The translations under genes were made by a program, and so were the position numbers. Shown here one piece after another: positions 1 to 8,646 of a DNA stretch of 64,000 nt. The stretch covers positions 124,001 to 188,000 of the forward strand of contig NZ_BPQJ01000009.1 in the NCBI RefSeq assembly GCF_022179185.1. The letters run 5' to 3'. The stretch comes from Methylobacterium frigidaeris. GTDB taxonomy: Bacteria; Pseudomonadota; Alphaproteobacteria; Rhizobiales; Beijerinckiaceae. Below the pieces are notes generated by a model that saw only the letters and a program-made list of their open reading frames with translations, was not told where the DNA came from and searched no databases. Position 1 is the first letter of the stretch, and every line of letters begins with the position of its first letter.

Positions 1-20
1 GCGCGCAAGCAGGAGAAGGA

Positions 21-905
21 GTGCCTGGGCGGCTGATGGCGCGGGTCCCTCTCACGGCAACTCTCCTGACGGCCGGCCTCGTGCTGGCCGTTCCCGCGCG
101 GGCGCAATCCCTGCCCGACCTCGTCACGCCCGACGTGCTGCGGGTTTGCGCCGATCCCGGCAACATGCCCGCCTCCGAGCGCCAAGGCGACGGGTTCGAG
201 AACCGCATCGCGGCGATCATCGCCGACGAGCTGAAGGTGAAGCTGCGCTACTACTGGCTCACGCAGGGGCCGGGCTTCGTGCGCAACACCCTCGGCACGG
301 GCCTGTGCGACGTCATCATCGGCTCGGCCTTCGGCAGCGAGCTGGTGCAGCACACCAACCCCTATTACCGCTCGGCCTACGTCCTGGTGTCGCGCCACGG
401 CACCTTCGACGGCCTGACCGGGCTCGACGATCCACGCCTGAAGGGCAAGGCGATCGGCGTGATCGTCGGCACGCCCCCGGTCGATCGGATGGGGGTGGTC
501 GGCCTCGTCCCGACGATGAAGCCCTATCCGCCCTACCAGTTCGACCCCGCCCGCAAGCATCAGACCGTCTCGGCCGAGATCGTCGCCGACGTGGCCTCGG
601 GCAAGCTCGACGCCGCGGTGCTGTGGGGGCCCGCCGCCGGCTGGCTCGCCAAGGAGGCCGGCAAGGAGGGCGGCAAGGAGACCGGTAGCCTCGACGTGGT
701 GCCGCTGCTGCGCGAGCCCGACCGGCCTCCGCTCGCCTACCGCATCGCCATGGGGGTGCGGCACGGCGAGAACGAGTGGAAGCGGATCCTCAACACGGCG
801 CTCCGCAAGCGCCGCGCCGAGATCGAGGCGGTGTTGCGCGACTACGCGGTGCCGCTCCTCGACGAGGAGGAGAACCGGCTGATGCCGGCGGATCCGAAGC
901 CGTGA
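21..905 (+). CDS. Quinoprotein-dehydrogenase-associated periplasmic substrate-binding-like protein (MxaJ/XoxJ type)
   Basis: Predicted periplasmic solute-binding-fold protein of 294 aa. Residues about 6-29 form a signal peptide (Arg, hydrophobic stretch, then ARAQ cleavage site). The mature part begins VLRVCADPGNMP, typical of the MxaJ/XoxJ branch of bacterial extracellular solute-binding proteins that accompany PQQ-dependent alcohol dehydrogenases and are thought to help activate or assemble them. GTG at 21 lies directly after an AGGAGAAGGAG run; an in-frame ATG at 36 (codon 6) is an equally good signal-peptide start. The next gene overlaps its stop codon, so the two are co-translated. The dehydrogenase and cytochrome genes would lie upstream, outside the window. 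Family call from remembered motifs; the exact partner enzyme is unknown. Confidence 0.85.
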   Translation: MPGRLMARVPLTATLLTAGLVLAVPARAQSLPDLVTPDVLRVCADPGNMPASERQGDGFENRIAAIIADELKVKLRYYWLTQGPGFVRNTLGTGLCDVIIGSAFGSELVQHTNPYYRSAYVLVSRHGTFDGLTGLDDPRLKGKAIGVIVGTPPVDRMGVVGLVPTMKPYPPYQFDPARKHQTVSAEIVADVASGKLDAAVLWGPAAGWLAKEAGKEGGKETGSLDVVPLLREPDRPPLAYRIAMGVRHGENEWKRILNTALRKRRAEIEAVLRDYAVPLLDEEENRLMPADPKP

Positions 906-1435
906 GGCGGGCCGTCGCGGCGGTGTTCCTGGTGCTGGCGGCGACCGCCACCCGGGCCGCCCCGCCCGAGCCCGAGGCGTACCGTCAGGAGGATTATCGC
1001 AGCCCGACGCCCGCCACCTTGCGCGGCGCCGTGACGGTCAACACGCCGGAGGCCGAGCGGTTGTGGCGGGCGGGCGCCGCCTTCGTCGACGTGCTGCCCC
1101 GCCCGCCCCGGCCCACCGCCCTCCCACCCGGCACGATCTGGCGCGATGCGCCGCATGACAGCATCCCGCACGCTCACTGGCTGCCCAATACCGGCTTCGG
1201 GGCCCTGGCACCGCAGACCGAAGCGTATTTCCGGCACGGCCTCGCGGCGGCGACGGAGGGCCAACTCGAAAGACCCATGGTGCTGTTCTGCCAGCGGAAC
1301 TGCTGGATGTCGTGGAACGCCGCCAAGCGCGCCGTCGCCCTCGGCTACCGGAGCGTCCACTGGTACCCGGACGGCACCGACGGCTGGGCAGAGGCCGGCC
1401 TCCCCCTCGAGCGGGTGAGCCCGACGGCGCCGTGA
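902..1435 (+). CDS. PQQ-dependent catabolism-associated CxxxCW motif protein (rhodanese-like fold)
   Basis: 177 aa starting at a GTG that overlaps the previous stop codon (GTGA), which puts a clean signal peptide at the N-terminus (VRRAVAAVFLVLAATATRAA). The C-terminal half carries CQRNCW (C130 and C134) followed by MSWNAAKRA, the signature of the small periplasmic family found beside PQQ enzymes and their cytochromes. The fold resembles rhodanese, and the preceding segment with VNTPEA and FVDVLP fits its first half. Role unproven; redox or thiol chemistry during quinoprotein maturation is an inference. Upstream in-frame ATGs lie inside the preceding gene and would mask the signal peptide. 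Confidence 0.85.
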   Translation: MRRAVAAVFLVLAATATRAAPPEPEAYRQEDYRSPTPATLRGAVTVNTPEAERLWRAGAAFVDVLPRPPRPTALPPGTIWRDAPHDSIPHAHWLPNTGFGALAPQTEAYFRHGLAAATEGQLERPMVLFCQRNCWMSWNAAKRAVALGYRSVHWYPDGTDGWAEAGLPLERVSPTAP

Positions 1436-1489
1436 CGTCCGCGGCCTCCTCGTGGCATGCAGGCGGACGGGAGAATCGGGAGAAGCATC

Positions 1490-2203
1490 ATGAGCCACGA
1501 GCGCGTCGCCATCGTCACCGCGGGCGGCAGCGGCATGGGGGCTGCGGCTGCCCGCAAGCTGGCGGCGGACGGGTTCAAGGTCGCGATCCTGTCCTCGTCG
1601 GGCAAGGGCGAGGCCCTGGCCGAGTCCCTCGGCGGGGTCGGGGTGACGGGCTCGAACCTGTCGACCGACGACCTCGCCCGCGTCGTCGATCGCACGATGG
1701 AGCGGTGGGGGCGGGTCGACGTGCTCGTCAACAGCGCCGGCCACGGCCCGAAGGGCCCGCTCCTCGACCTCACCGACGAGGACTGGACCCGCGGGATGGA
1801 GGTCTATTTCCTCAACGTGGTGCGGTCGACCCGCCTCGTCACGCCGATCATGCAGCGCCAGGGCGGCGGCGCGATCATCAACATCTCGACCTTCGCGGCC
1901 TTCGAGCCCGAGCAGGCCTTCCCGACCTCCGGGGTGTTCCGCTCAGGGCTCGCCGCCTTCACCAAGCTCTTCTCCGACCGCTACGCCGCCGACAACATCC
2001 GGATGAACAACATCCTGCCGGGCTTCGTCGACAGCCTGCCCGAGAAGCCCGGCATCCGCGACCGCATCCCGCTCGGCCGCTACGGCCGCTACGGCCGCGA
2101 GGACGAGATCGCTGCCACGGTGGCCTTCCTGGCCTCGGAGGGGGCAGGGTACATCACCGGGCAGAACCTGCGGGTGGATGGCGGGATCACGCGGTCGGTG
2201 TAG
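1490..2203 (+). CDS. SDR-family oxidoreductase with a degenerate catalytic motif
   Basis: 237-aa short-chain dehydrogenase/reductase. The Rossmann glycine motif is VTAGGSGMG near residue 10, the structural NSAG motif is near residue 85, and the C-terminal end ITGQNLRVDGG is classical. ATG at 1490 follows GGGAGAAGC; an upstream in-frame ATG at 1457 only adds non-conserved residues. The usual YxxxK catalytic pair is missing: after the conserved NIS of the serine strand, the expected position reads SGVFRSGLAAFTK. Substrate unknown. It sits alone after the CxxxCW gene, 54 bp away, and could be co-transcribed with it. Confidence 0.85.
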   Translation: MSHERVAIVTAGGSGMGAAAARKLAADGFKVAILSSSGKGEALAESLGGVGVTGSNLSTDDLARVVDRTMERWGRVDVLVNSAGHGPKGPLLDLTDEDWTRGMEVYFLNVVRSTRLVTPIMQRQGGGAIINISTFAAFEPEQAFPTSGVFRSGLAAFTKLFSDRYAADNIRMNNILPGFVDSLPEKPGIRDRIPLGRYGRYGREDEIAATVAFLASEGAGYITGQNLRVDGGITRSV

Positions 2204-2402
2204 GGCGGACACTCGTCATCGCACGCCCCTTTTCCGGACGACGGCAGCGTCAGCGGAAGGAGATTCGGAAACCAGCCATCGAAATGCGCGAAGCGACCGT
2301 CCGTCTGCAGCGGTGCAGCATGCAGAACCGCTTCGCGGCACTTCTCGCGCTGAATCCCGGATCGCCTTCCACGTCGTCACAGTCGTTCGGGACAGGGATG
2401 CG

Positions 2403-2888
2403 CTAACCTGGAACCTCTTCCGGCTCGATCCCGCTTCGATCCAGACGACTTAGCGCCTCCTCCACCGTCTCCCCGCCGATCGCCAGATCCGGCGCGATCT
2501 CGGCCAGCGGCACCAGCACGAAGGCGCGCTCGCGCAGGAAGCGGTGGGGCAGCACCAGGCGCTCGTCGGCGACCGTGGCGCCGGCATAGTGCAGCACATC
2601 GATGTCGATCACTCGCGGGCCCCAGCGGCGCTCGCGCACCCGGCCGAGGCGGGTCTCCGCGGCGAGGCAGGCCTCCAGCAGGGCGTGGGGCGAGAGCACG
2701 GTCTCGATGCCGAGGGCGGCGTTGAGGAACCAGTCTTGGTCGGTGTCGCCCCAGGGCGGGGTGCGGTAGTTGCGCGAGCGGGCCGTCACGGCGAGGCCGG
2801 GCGTGGCGGCCAGGGCCGCGACCGCGGCGTCGAGCATCGCGGCCTTGTCGCCGAGATTGCTGCCGAGCCCCAGATATGCCTCAGCCAC
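2403..2888 (-). CDS. folK: 2-amino-4-hydroxy-6-hydroxymethyldihydropteridine pyrophosphokinase (HPPK)
   Basis: 161 aa. Transfers pyrophosphate from ATP to hydroxymethyldihydropterin in folate synthesis. It begins AYLGLGSNLGDK, contains NYRTPPWGDTDQDWFLN (the YRTxPWG pterin loop) and RWGPRVIDIDVLHY (the R-x-x-D-I-D-x-L motif), and ends with LPHRFLRERAFVLVPLAEIAPD. All HPPK landmarks are present at normal length. The GTG at 2888 overlaps the folB stop by 8 nt, a good fit for translational coupling; a longer in-frame start would add a non-conserved Arg-rich tail. Last gene of folP-folB-folK. Confidence 0.95.
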   Translation of the reverse strand: MAEAYLGLGSNLGDKAAMLDAAVAALAATPGLAVTARSRNYRTPPWGDTDQDWFLNAALGIETVLSPHALLEACLAAETRLGRVRERRWGPRVIDIDVLHYAGATVADERLVLPHRFLRERAFVLVPLAEIAPDLAIGGETVEEALSRLDRSGIEPEEVPG

Positions 2889-3246
2889 GGCGCGTCCTCG
2901 TGATCTCGACCGCGACACCGTCGAGCACCAGCGGCACCGGCGCGCCCGGCTTGTCGATCCGCACGGTGAGGCCGGCGAGCGCCGGGAAGGCGTCCAGCGC
3001 CTCCTGGGCGATGGTCTCGGCCAGGGCCTCGATCAGCCGGAAGCGGCGCTCGGTGGCGATGCGGTGGGCGAGGTCCGCGAGCTCGGCGTAGCTCACCGTG
3101 GCGGCGATGTCGTCGCGGCGGCCGGCCTCCCGCAGGTCGAGACGGGCCTCGAGCGAGAGGTAGAAGCGCTGGCCCAGCACCTCCTCCTCCGGCAGCACGC
3201 CGTGGCGGGCGAACACCGCGAGACGGTGGATCAGGATGCGGTCCAA
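2881..3246 (-). CDS. folB: Dihydroneopterin aldolase
   Basis: 121 aa with a TTG start at 3246, four bases after the folP stop and preceded by GGAG at a 9-nt spacing; this start gives the family-typical beginning DRILIHRLAVFARHGVLPEE. An ATG at 3312 would create a 62-nt overlap with folP and a non-conserved extension. FARHGVLPEE, the catalytic Tyr in VSYAEL and RLIEALAETIA are the conserved family elements. Converts 7,8-dihydroneopterin to 6-hydroxymethyl-7,8-dihydropterin and glycolaldehyde, feeding FolK encoded next. The start codon is the main uncertainty. Confidence 0.92.
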   Translation of the reverse strand: MDRILIHRLAVFARHGVLPEEEVLGQRFYLSLEARLDLREAGRRDDIAATVSYAELADLAHRIATERRFRLIEALAETIAQEALDAFPALAGLTVRIDKPGAPVPLVLDGVAVEITRTRRG

Positions 3247-3250
3247 AGCG

Positions 3251-4087
3251 TCAGGCTCCGGTGCGGGACTCGGGCCGCGTGATCGCGTCGACCACCTGGC
3301 AGGCCTCGACATGGGGGCGCACGTCGTGGACCCGCACGATGTCGGCCCCGAGGGAGGCCGCCGCGACGTGGGCGGCGATGGAGCCGAACAGCCTTTCCGA
3401 CGGCGCCGTCGCGGCGTTGTGGATGCGCCCGAGCACCGACTTGCGCGACACGCCGACGAGGAGCGGAAAGCCGAGGGCCTTCAGCTCCGGCAGGCGCCGC
3501 AGGGCCTCCAGGTGCTGCTCCCAGCTCTTGCCGAAGCCGATCCCGGGATCGAGCACGATGTCACGGTCGGGGATGCCGGCCCGGCGGGCGATGGTCAGCG
3601 AGCGCTCGAAGAAGGCCCGCATCTCGTCCATGATGTCGAGGCTGGGGTCGATGCTCTCGCGGTTGTGCATCACCACCACCGGCGCGCCGTGATGGGCCGC
3701 GACCTGCGCGATCTCCGGCTCCCGCTGCAGGCCCCAGACGTCGTTGACGAGGCGCGCGCCCGCTCTCAGCGCCACCTCGGCGGTCGAAGCCTTGTAGGTG
3801 TCGATCGAGATCGGGACGGGGAGCGTGGGGCTGAGCGCCCGGATCGCCGGCAGCACCCGCGCCTGCTCCTCCTCGGCCGGCACCGGCACGTGCCCGGGAC
3901 GGGTCGATTCGCCGCCGATGTCGAGGAGGGCCGCGCCGTCCTGCACCAGGCGCGTGGCCTGGTCTCGTGCCGCGTCGAGATCCTGGAAGCGGCCGCCATC
4001 CGAGAACGAGTCGGGGGTGACGTTCAGGATGCCCATCACCAGGGTGCGGCGGCCGAGATCCGGCAGCAGGGCGGCGAGTGCAGACAC
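3251..4087 (-). CDS. folP: Dihydropteroate synthase
   Basis: 278 aa. Condenses p-aminobenzoate with hydroxymethyldihydropterin pyrophosphate; the target of sulfonamides. Motifs in order: MGILNVTPDSFSDGG near residue 17 (signature 1), DIGGESTRPG near residue 57 (signature 2), PISIDTYK, LVNDVWG, VVVMHNRE, DPGIGFGKSWEQ and VGVSRKSVLG. The GTG at 4087 is chosen because VSALAALLP directly precedes the conserved core, with GAGG upstream. An ATG at 4165 would add 26 residues of Arg/Pro-rich sequence. First gene of the folP-folB-folK operon. Confidence 0.95.
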   Translation of the reverse strand: MSALAALLPDLGRRTLVMGILNVTPDSFSDGGRFQDLDAARDQATRLVQDGAALLDIGGESTRPGHVPVPAEEEQARVLPAIRALSPTLPVPISIDTYKASTAEVALRAGARLVNDVWGLQREPEIAQVAAHHGAPVVVMHNRESIDPSLDIMDEMRAFFERSLTIARRAGIPDRDIVLDPGIGFGKSWEQHLEALRRLPELKALGFPLLVGVSRKSVLGRIHNAATAPSERLFGSIAAHVAAASLGADIVRVHDVRPHVEACQVVDAITRPESRTGA

Positions 4088-4300
4088 GGGCGACGATCCT
4101 CGAGGCGACCGCCCCGGGATAGGCCGGCGGGCGCCCGCGCGCAACGGCACGCCGCCGATCACCATCCGGCGAGCCAGCGTCCGAAACCGCGCACCGTCAG
4201 GGACTTATCCTGGTGTCCGGCATGCGCGTCCTCTACATTGGTCGAAGCAAGAGAGGCCCGTCGGGGCCCGTATCCGGGAGAGCGCCATGAGGGTTGTACC

Positions 4301-5080
4301 ATGAGAGTGCTGTCGGCCTTGGGCGTCGTGGCGGCCCTGGCGGGACCGGCCGCGGCGCAGGACGAGCGGCCCGAGATCACCTGGGGCGAATTGCGTCCCA
4401 CCCTCCTGGGCGATCGCCCGATCCGGGACGGAGCCGGGCTCCTGAGCCTCGAGGCGCCCAAGCGCGCCGAGGACGCCGCCATCGTGCCGGTCACCCTGCG
4501 GATCACCCTGCCCGAGGGCGATGCCCGCCGGGTGAAGAGCCTGACCCTGGTGGTCGACGAGAATCCCTCGCCGGTGGTCGGCACGATCCGGTTCGCGGAC
4601 GGCCAGCGCCGATTCGACCTCTCCACCCGCATCCGGGTGAATTCCTACTCCTACGTCCGTGCCGTCGCCGAGACCGAGGATGGCGGCCTCTACATGACCA
4701 AGGCCTACGTCAAGGCGGCGGGCGGTTGCTCGGCGCCGGCGGTCAAGGACCCGGCCGAGGCCAAGGCCCATCTCGGCGAGATGCGCTTCCGCGCCTTCGC
4801 GGAGCGCGGCGAGGCCCAGGTGCAGGTCCGCCACCCGAACTATTCCGGCTTGCAGATGGACCAGGTGACCCGTCTCTACACCCCGGCCTGGTTCGTCGAA
4901 TCCCTAAACGTGCGCCAGGGCGAGACGCCGCTCTTCTCGATGACGGGCGGCATCTCGATCAGCGAGGACCCGACCTTCCGCTTCTCCTACACCGGCAACG
5001 CCGAGCCGGTGACGGTGGCGGCCAAGGACACCGAGGGGCGGGTGTTCACGCGGACGTTCCCAGCGAGCGGTGGTACGTGA
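4301..5080 (+). CDS. Quinoprotein dehydrogenase-associated SoxYZ-like carrier
   Basis: 259-aa exported protein: signal peptide MRVLSALGVVAALAGPAAAQ, a SoxY-like domain (about 30-145) ending in GGCSAPA with a single Cys at 143 (compare the swinging GGCGG arm of SoxY), then a SoxZ-like domain (about 155-259) with VRHPNYSGLQMDQVTR. The fused SoxY-SoxZ layout matches the carrier family seen near PQQ dehydrogenases rather than true thiosulfate-oxidation SoxYZ. No other sox genes are in the window. ATG at 4301 follows GAGGG. It belongs functionally with the two genes at 21-1435, although the fol operon lies between them on the other strand. Confidence 0.87.
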   Translation: MRVLSALGVVAALAGPAAAQDERPEITWGELRPTLLGDRPIRDGAGLLSLEAPKRAEDAAIVPVTLRITLPEGDARRVKSLTLVVDENPSPVVGTIRFADGQRRFDLSTRIRVNSYSYVRAVAETEDGGLYMTKAYVKAAGGCSAPAVKDPAEAKAHLGEMRFRAFAERGEAQVQVRHPNYSGLQMDQVTRLYTPAWFVESLNVRQGETPLFSMTGGISISEDPTFRFSYTGNAEPVTVAAKDTEGRVFTRTFPASGGT

Positions 5081-5499
5081 CGGCGCACGGACCGCGGGGG
5101 ATGATTCGGCGACGCGGCTCGGCACCACGATCCTTTACGTTCCGGACGTGGCAGCGAGCGTCGCGTTCTACGAGCGCGCCTTCGATCTGGCGTCGCGCTT
5201 CGCTCACGAGAGCGGGCAGTATGCCGAGCTGGAGACCGGCGGGACGGCCCTGGTCTTCGCGGAGGAGGGATCGTCGCGCAACATGTCCGGGCTTCCGCCT
5301 GAATCGTCGTGCCGAGGCGCCGGCGGGCTTCGAGGTGGGGCTGATCGCCGACGACGTCCCGGCCGCCTTCGCCCCGGCCGTGGCGGCGGGCGCGATGCCG
5401 GTGGCGGAGCCGGTGACCAAGCCGTGGGGCCAGATCGTCGCCTATGTGCGGGGTAGGGACGGCGTGCTGGTGGAGCTGGGCAGCGCCATGGTCGGGTGA
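5070..5499 (+). pseudogene. VOC/glyoxalase-family protein, frameshifted
   Basis: The first half reads TTILYVPDVAASVAFYERAF and then GQYAELETGGTALVF from a GTG at 5070, which overlaps the SoxYZ-like gene. At about 5289-5292 the match moves into the next frame, where FRLNRRAEAPAGFEVGLI and KPWGQIVAYVRGRDGVLVELGS complete the fold. One extra G in the GGG at 5289-5291 explains the shift; removing it restores a continuous protein of about 142 aa. All parts of a vicinal-oxygen-chelate domain are otherwise present, so this is either a very recent mutation or a sequencing or assembly error. Substrate unknown. Confidence 0.8.
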
Positions 5500-5702
5500 T
5501 CCGTCCCCGGACAAACGTTCGTCGGCCGGTGGGGCACGATGTCGGGCGCCCGCCCTGGCGCACCGATCCGAGGACCGGAGCGCGCGGACGACGCGGGCTC
5601 CGACCGTCACCGCACCGTCAAGAAGCCATGGTTGCCTCCGGGCGGACCAACGCGCAGCCCCGATCCGCTCCGGCGGCGGGCTGCCGGGAGGACGAGGCCG
5701 CG

Positions 5703-7451
5703 ATGACGGACCACCGCACCCTGACCCGGCGCACCACCCTGACCGGCGCGACGGCCCTGGCGCTTGCACCCCTCGCGGCGCGGGCACAGGGCGCCCCCGC
5801 TGGAGGGCAAGGCACTGGACACGTCACCGGTATCGTCTACGAGGATACGGGCGGCAAAGGGCGGCGCGGGCCCGACGATCCCGGCTTGCGCGACGTGCTG
5901 GTCTCGAACGGCCGCGAGGTGGTCCGCACCGACCGCGACGGGCGCTACACCCTGCCGGTCGGCGACGAGGCGGTGATCTTCGTGATCAAGCCGACGGGGT
6001 TCGCCTTGCCGCTCGGGTCCGACGGCCTGCCGCGCTTCTCCTACCTGCATCAGCCAGCGGGAACCCCGCCGGATCTCGCCCTGCGCTATCCCGGCATCGC
6101 GCCGACCGGGCCGCTGCCGCCCTCCGTCGATTTCGGTCTGGTGCGCAGCCCGGAGAGCGGCGACTTCGACGTGGTGCTGTTCACCGACCCGCAGCCGGAG
6201 AGCCACGCCGAGCTGACCTTCGTGCGCGACACCGCCATCGCCCGGGTGCTCGGGGCCAAGGCTGCCTCCGGCAAAGTCGCCTTCGGCATGACGACCGGGG
6301 ATGTGCTGTTCGACGACCTCTCGCTCTACCCGCGCCAGAACCGGCTCATCGCGCAGCTGGGGGTGCCGTGGTTCCATCTCGGCGGCAACCACGACCTCAA
6401 CTTCGAGGCGCCGGACGCCCGCTACTCCCGGGAGACCTTCAAGCGCACCTTCGGGGCGCCGTACTATGCGCTGGAGCATGGCGGCGTGCTGTTCGTGATG
6501 CTCGACAACGTCAATTATCTCGGCCCCCATACCGCCACGGCGGGACGGGGCGGGCGCTACGAGGGCCGGATCGGCGAGCGTCAGCTCGCGTTCGTGGAGA
6601 ACTTGCTGACGCGGAGTCCCACCGATCGCCTGGTGGTGGTGGCGATGCACATCCCGCTCGCCAGCGATCTCGGGCCGGACGAACCCGGCATCAGCACCGT
6701 GGATCGGGCCCAGCTGCTGCGGCTCCTCGCCGGGCGCCCGTCCGTGAGCGTCGCCGGCCACACCCACACCACCGAGCACCATTACCTCGGGCCCGACGGC
6801 CGTCCAGGTTTCCAGCAGGGCGCGACCGGCGGCGACGCCCACCATCACCACGTGCTCACCGCCGTCTCGGGCTCGTGGTGGAGCGGTCCGCCGGACCGGC
6901 GCGGCATCGCCACCGCCGACAGCCGCGACGGTACGCCGCACGGATACCACGTACTCAGCATCACCGGCGGGCGGCACTACACCACACGTTACGTCCCGGC
7001 GAGCGACGATGCGGGCCGCCAGATGCGGATCGTGCTGGAGAGCCAGTTCCACGGCGACGACCTCGCCCGCCTGCCCGACACGAGGCTCTACGAACTGCTC
7101 GGCGCCACGATCCCGGCCGAGAGCGCCGGCGCGACCAACGTGGTGGTCAACCTGTTCGATGGCGGCCCACGCAGCCGGGTGTCGTTCCGGATCGGCGACG
7201 GCCCGCTCGTGCCGATGACCCGGACGCGCCGGCCGGACCCGTTCGTCGCCGCGCTCTATGCCCGCAACGGCGCGACCCGGAAATCCTGGGTGAAGGCCGA
7301 GCCGTGCTCGCATCTCTGGGTCGCGCGCCTGCCGCGGGACTTGCAGGCCGGCACCCACCGCCTCATCGTCGAGGCGACCGACGAGTACGGCCGCCCGCAT
7401 CGCGACGCGCTGGTGCTGGAGATTCTGGACGGGGCGAGCCGGGCCGGCTGA
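5703..7451 (+). CDS. Tat-exported calcineurin-like metallophosphoesterase
   Basis: 582 aa. A twin-arginine-type signal, RRTTLTGATALALAPLAARAQG, lies at about residues 7-28. Then comes an N-terminal beta-sandwich (about 35-135), the phosphoesterase core and a C-terminal beta domain. Metal-binding motifs in order are FTDPQ, TGDVLFDD, GGNHDLNFE, VVVAMHIP and AGHTHTTEHHY. The domain order fits the MetallophosN-Metallophos-MetallophosC family of periplasmic phosphoesterases. ATG at 5703 gives the Tat peptide at the very start; upstream ATGs in the same frame add unrelated residues. Substrate not predictable. It appears monocistronic, 203 bp after the frameshifted VOC gene. Confidence 0.85.
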   Translation: MTDHRTLTRRTTLTGATALALAPLAARAQGAPAGGQGTGHVTGIVYEDTGGKGRRGPDDPGLRDVLVSNGREVVRTDRDGRYTLPVGDEAVIFVIKPTGFALPLGSDGLPRFSYLHQPAGTPPDLALRYPGIAPTGPLPPSVDFGLVRSPESGDFDVVLFTDPQPESHAELTFVRDTAIARVLGAKAASGKVAFGMTTGDVLFDDLSLYPRQNRLIAQLGVPWFHLGGNHDLNFEAPDARYSRETFKRTFGAPYYALEHGGVLFVMLDNVNYLGPHTATAGRGGRYEGRIGERQLAFVENLLTRSPTDRLVVVAMHIPLASDLGPDEPGISTVDRAQLLRLLAGRPSVSVAGHTHTTEHHYLGPDGRPGFQQGATGGDAHHHHVLTAVSGSWWSGPPDRRGIATADSRDGTPHGYHVLSITGGRHYTTRYVPASDDAGRQMRIVLESQFHGDDLARLPDTRLYELLGATIPAESAGATNVVVNLFDGGPRSRVSFRIGDGPLVPMTRTRRPDPFVAALYARNGATRKSWVKAEPCSHLWVARLPRDLQAGTHRLIVEATDEYGRPHRDALVLEILDGASRAG

Positions 7452-7460
7452 CCGCCCCCG

Positions 7461-8450
7461 TTACAGCCGGCTGGGCAGGGAGATCACCGCGTCGACCGTC
7501 TCCTTGATCGCGCGGCCGGCCGGGGCGAAATCGGGCATCGGCACGCCGAGAAAGCGGGTCGGCTCCTCGGGCGCGGCCGGCGCCGCGGCGGGCTGGACGG
7601 CGGCGCTGCGCTGGTGCGCCTCGGCCTTCTCGCGCCGGGCGACCGGCTTCTCCGCAGCGTGCTTCTCGGCAGGACGCTTCTCAGCGACGGCCTTCTCGGC
7701 CGCCTGCCTGACCGGGGCGGGTTTCACCGGCTCGGCCTTGGCCTCACGGGCCGGCGCCGGTCTCGGCGTCGCCTTCGGCTCTGCGACCTTCTCGCGCGGC
7801 GGAACGACGGGTCTGGGTTCGACCTTGGCCTGGACCGCCCGGGCCGGCGGAAGCGGCGCGGCCTCGCGGGGCGTCGCAGCCTCGCGGGGCGTCGCGGCCT
7901 CGCGGGGCGTGGCGACCGGACGGGGCGTCTCCGGCGCCCTCGGGCTGGCGGGCGCGGGCTGGAACGCGGCGGTGCCGGTCGCGGCCACGTCGGAGGCTGG
8001 CGACCAGGACCCCTGTACTAATGAGCCCTGCGCCGGTGAGCCCTGCGCCGAAGAGCTTTGCGTCAGCGCGCTCGGCGCCCCGGCCGACTTCGGATCGAGC
8101 AGGGCGGCGGGCGCAGACGGCGGAGTCGCGGGCGGAACCGCCGCGGACGCCATCGGCGCTTGAGTGATCGGAACCTGGCGCACCGGGGTGGGCGTGGTCC
8201 GCAGGGCCGGGATCCCGTCCTTGATCTCCGGCATGTCTGCGACGCGGCCGAAATGCACTTGCGGGGGGCGCGGCCGCAGCAGGTCGCTGATCGTCGGATA
8301 GGCCGCCGCGGCGAGGCCGGCGCAGCCGCCGACACCGACCACGGCCAGGGCGGCCAGCATCGCCGGACGGCCGAGACGTGCGCGCACGCTCTCATGCGGG
8401 TCCTTGCGCGGCCCGCGCACCTCGGACGGGTCGATCTCCACTGGCATCAT
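7461..8450 (-). CDS. Pro/Ala-rich single-pass membrane protein, unknown function
   Basis: 329 aa from ATG 8450 (a second ATG follows at 8447). A short cytoplasmic N-terminus is followed by one hydrophobic helix (about 32-50, AMLAALAVVGVGGCAGLAAAA). A long low-complexity region rich in Pro, Ala, Arg, Lys and Glu follows, and includes three tandem copies of the hexapeptide TPREAA near residues 180-197. The short C-terminal segment, with RFLGVPMPDF and IKETVDAVISLP, is more ordered. The make-up resembles periplasm-spanning linkers of the TonB type, but no TonB or SPOR motif was recognised. It converges with the phosphoesterase gene 9 bp away. Confidence 0.6.
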   Translation of the reverse strand: MMPVEIDPSEVRGPRKDPHESVRARLGRPAMLAALAVVGVGGCAGLAAAAYPTISDLLRPRPPQVHFGRVADMPEIKDGIPALRTTPTPVRQVPITQAPMASAAVPPATPPSAPAALLDPKSAGAPSALTQSSSAQGSPAQGSLVQGSWSPASDVAATGTAAFQPAPASPRAPETPRPVATPREAATPREAATPREAAPLPPARAVQAKVEPRPVVPPREKVAEPKATPRPAPAREAKAEPVKPAPVRQAAEKAVAEKRPAEKHAAEKPVARREKAEAHQRSAAVQPAAAPAAPEEPTRFLGVPMPDFAPAGRAIKETVDAVISLPSRL

Positions 8451-8646
8451 GGCGCGGGCTCTCCGATTACCTGCCCTCAACCATGATCAGAACCGCCGAA
8501 TCAGGCGTGAAGATGTCGGGGGAAAACCGAAGGCCTGTGGATAACCTCCGGATGTCCCGTGAGATGGTGGCGAGGTCGGCGATTGACTCGCGGCGGACGG
8601 CGGCGCTTGTACGGTCGGGGGGCGTCGGGATCGGACGCGAGGACGG

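Noticed and set aside
7860..7915. Tandem repeats in the Pro/Ala-rich gene as a mobile or regulatory repeat
   Set aside because: They keep the frame and simply encode the hexapeptide TPREAA three times; ordinary low-complexity expansion.
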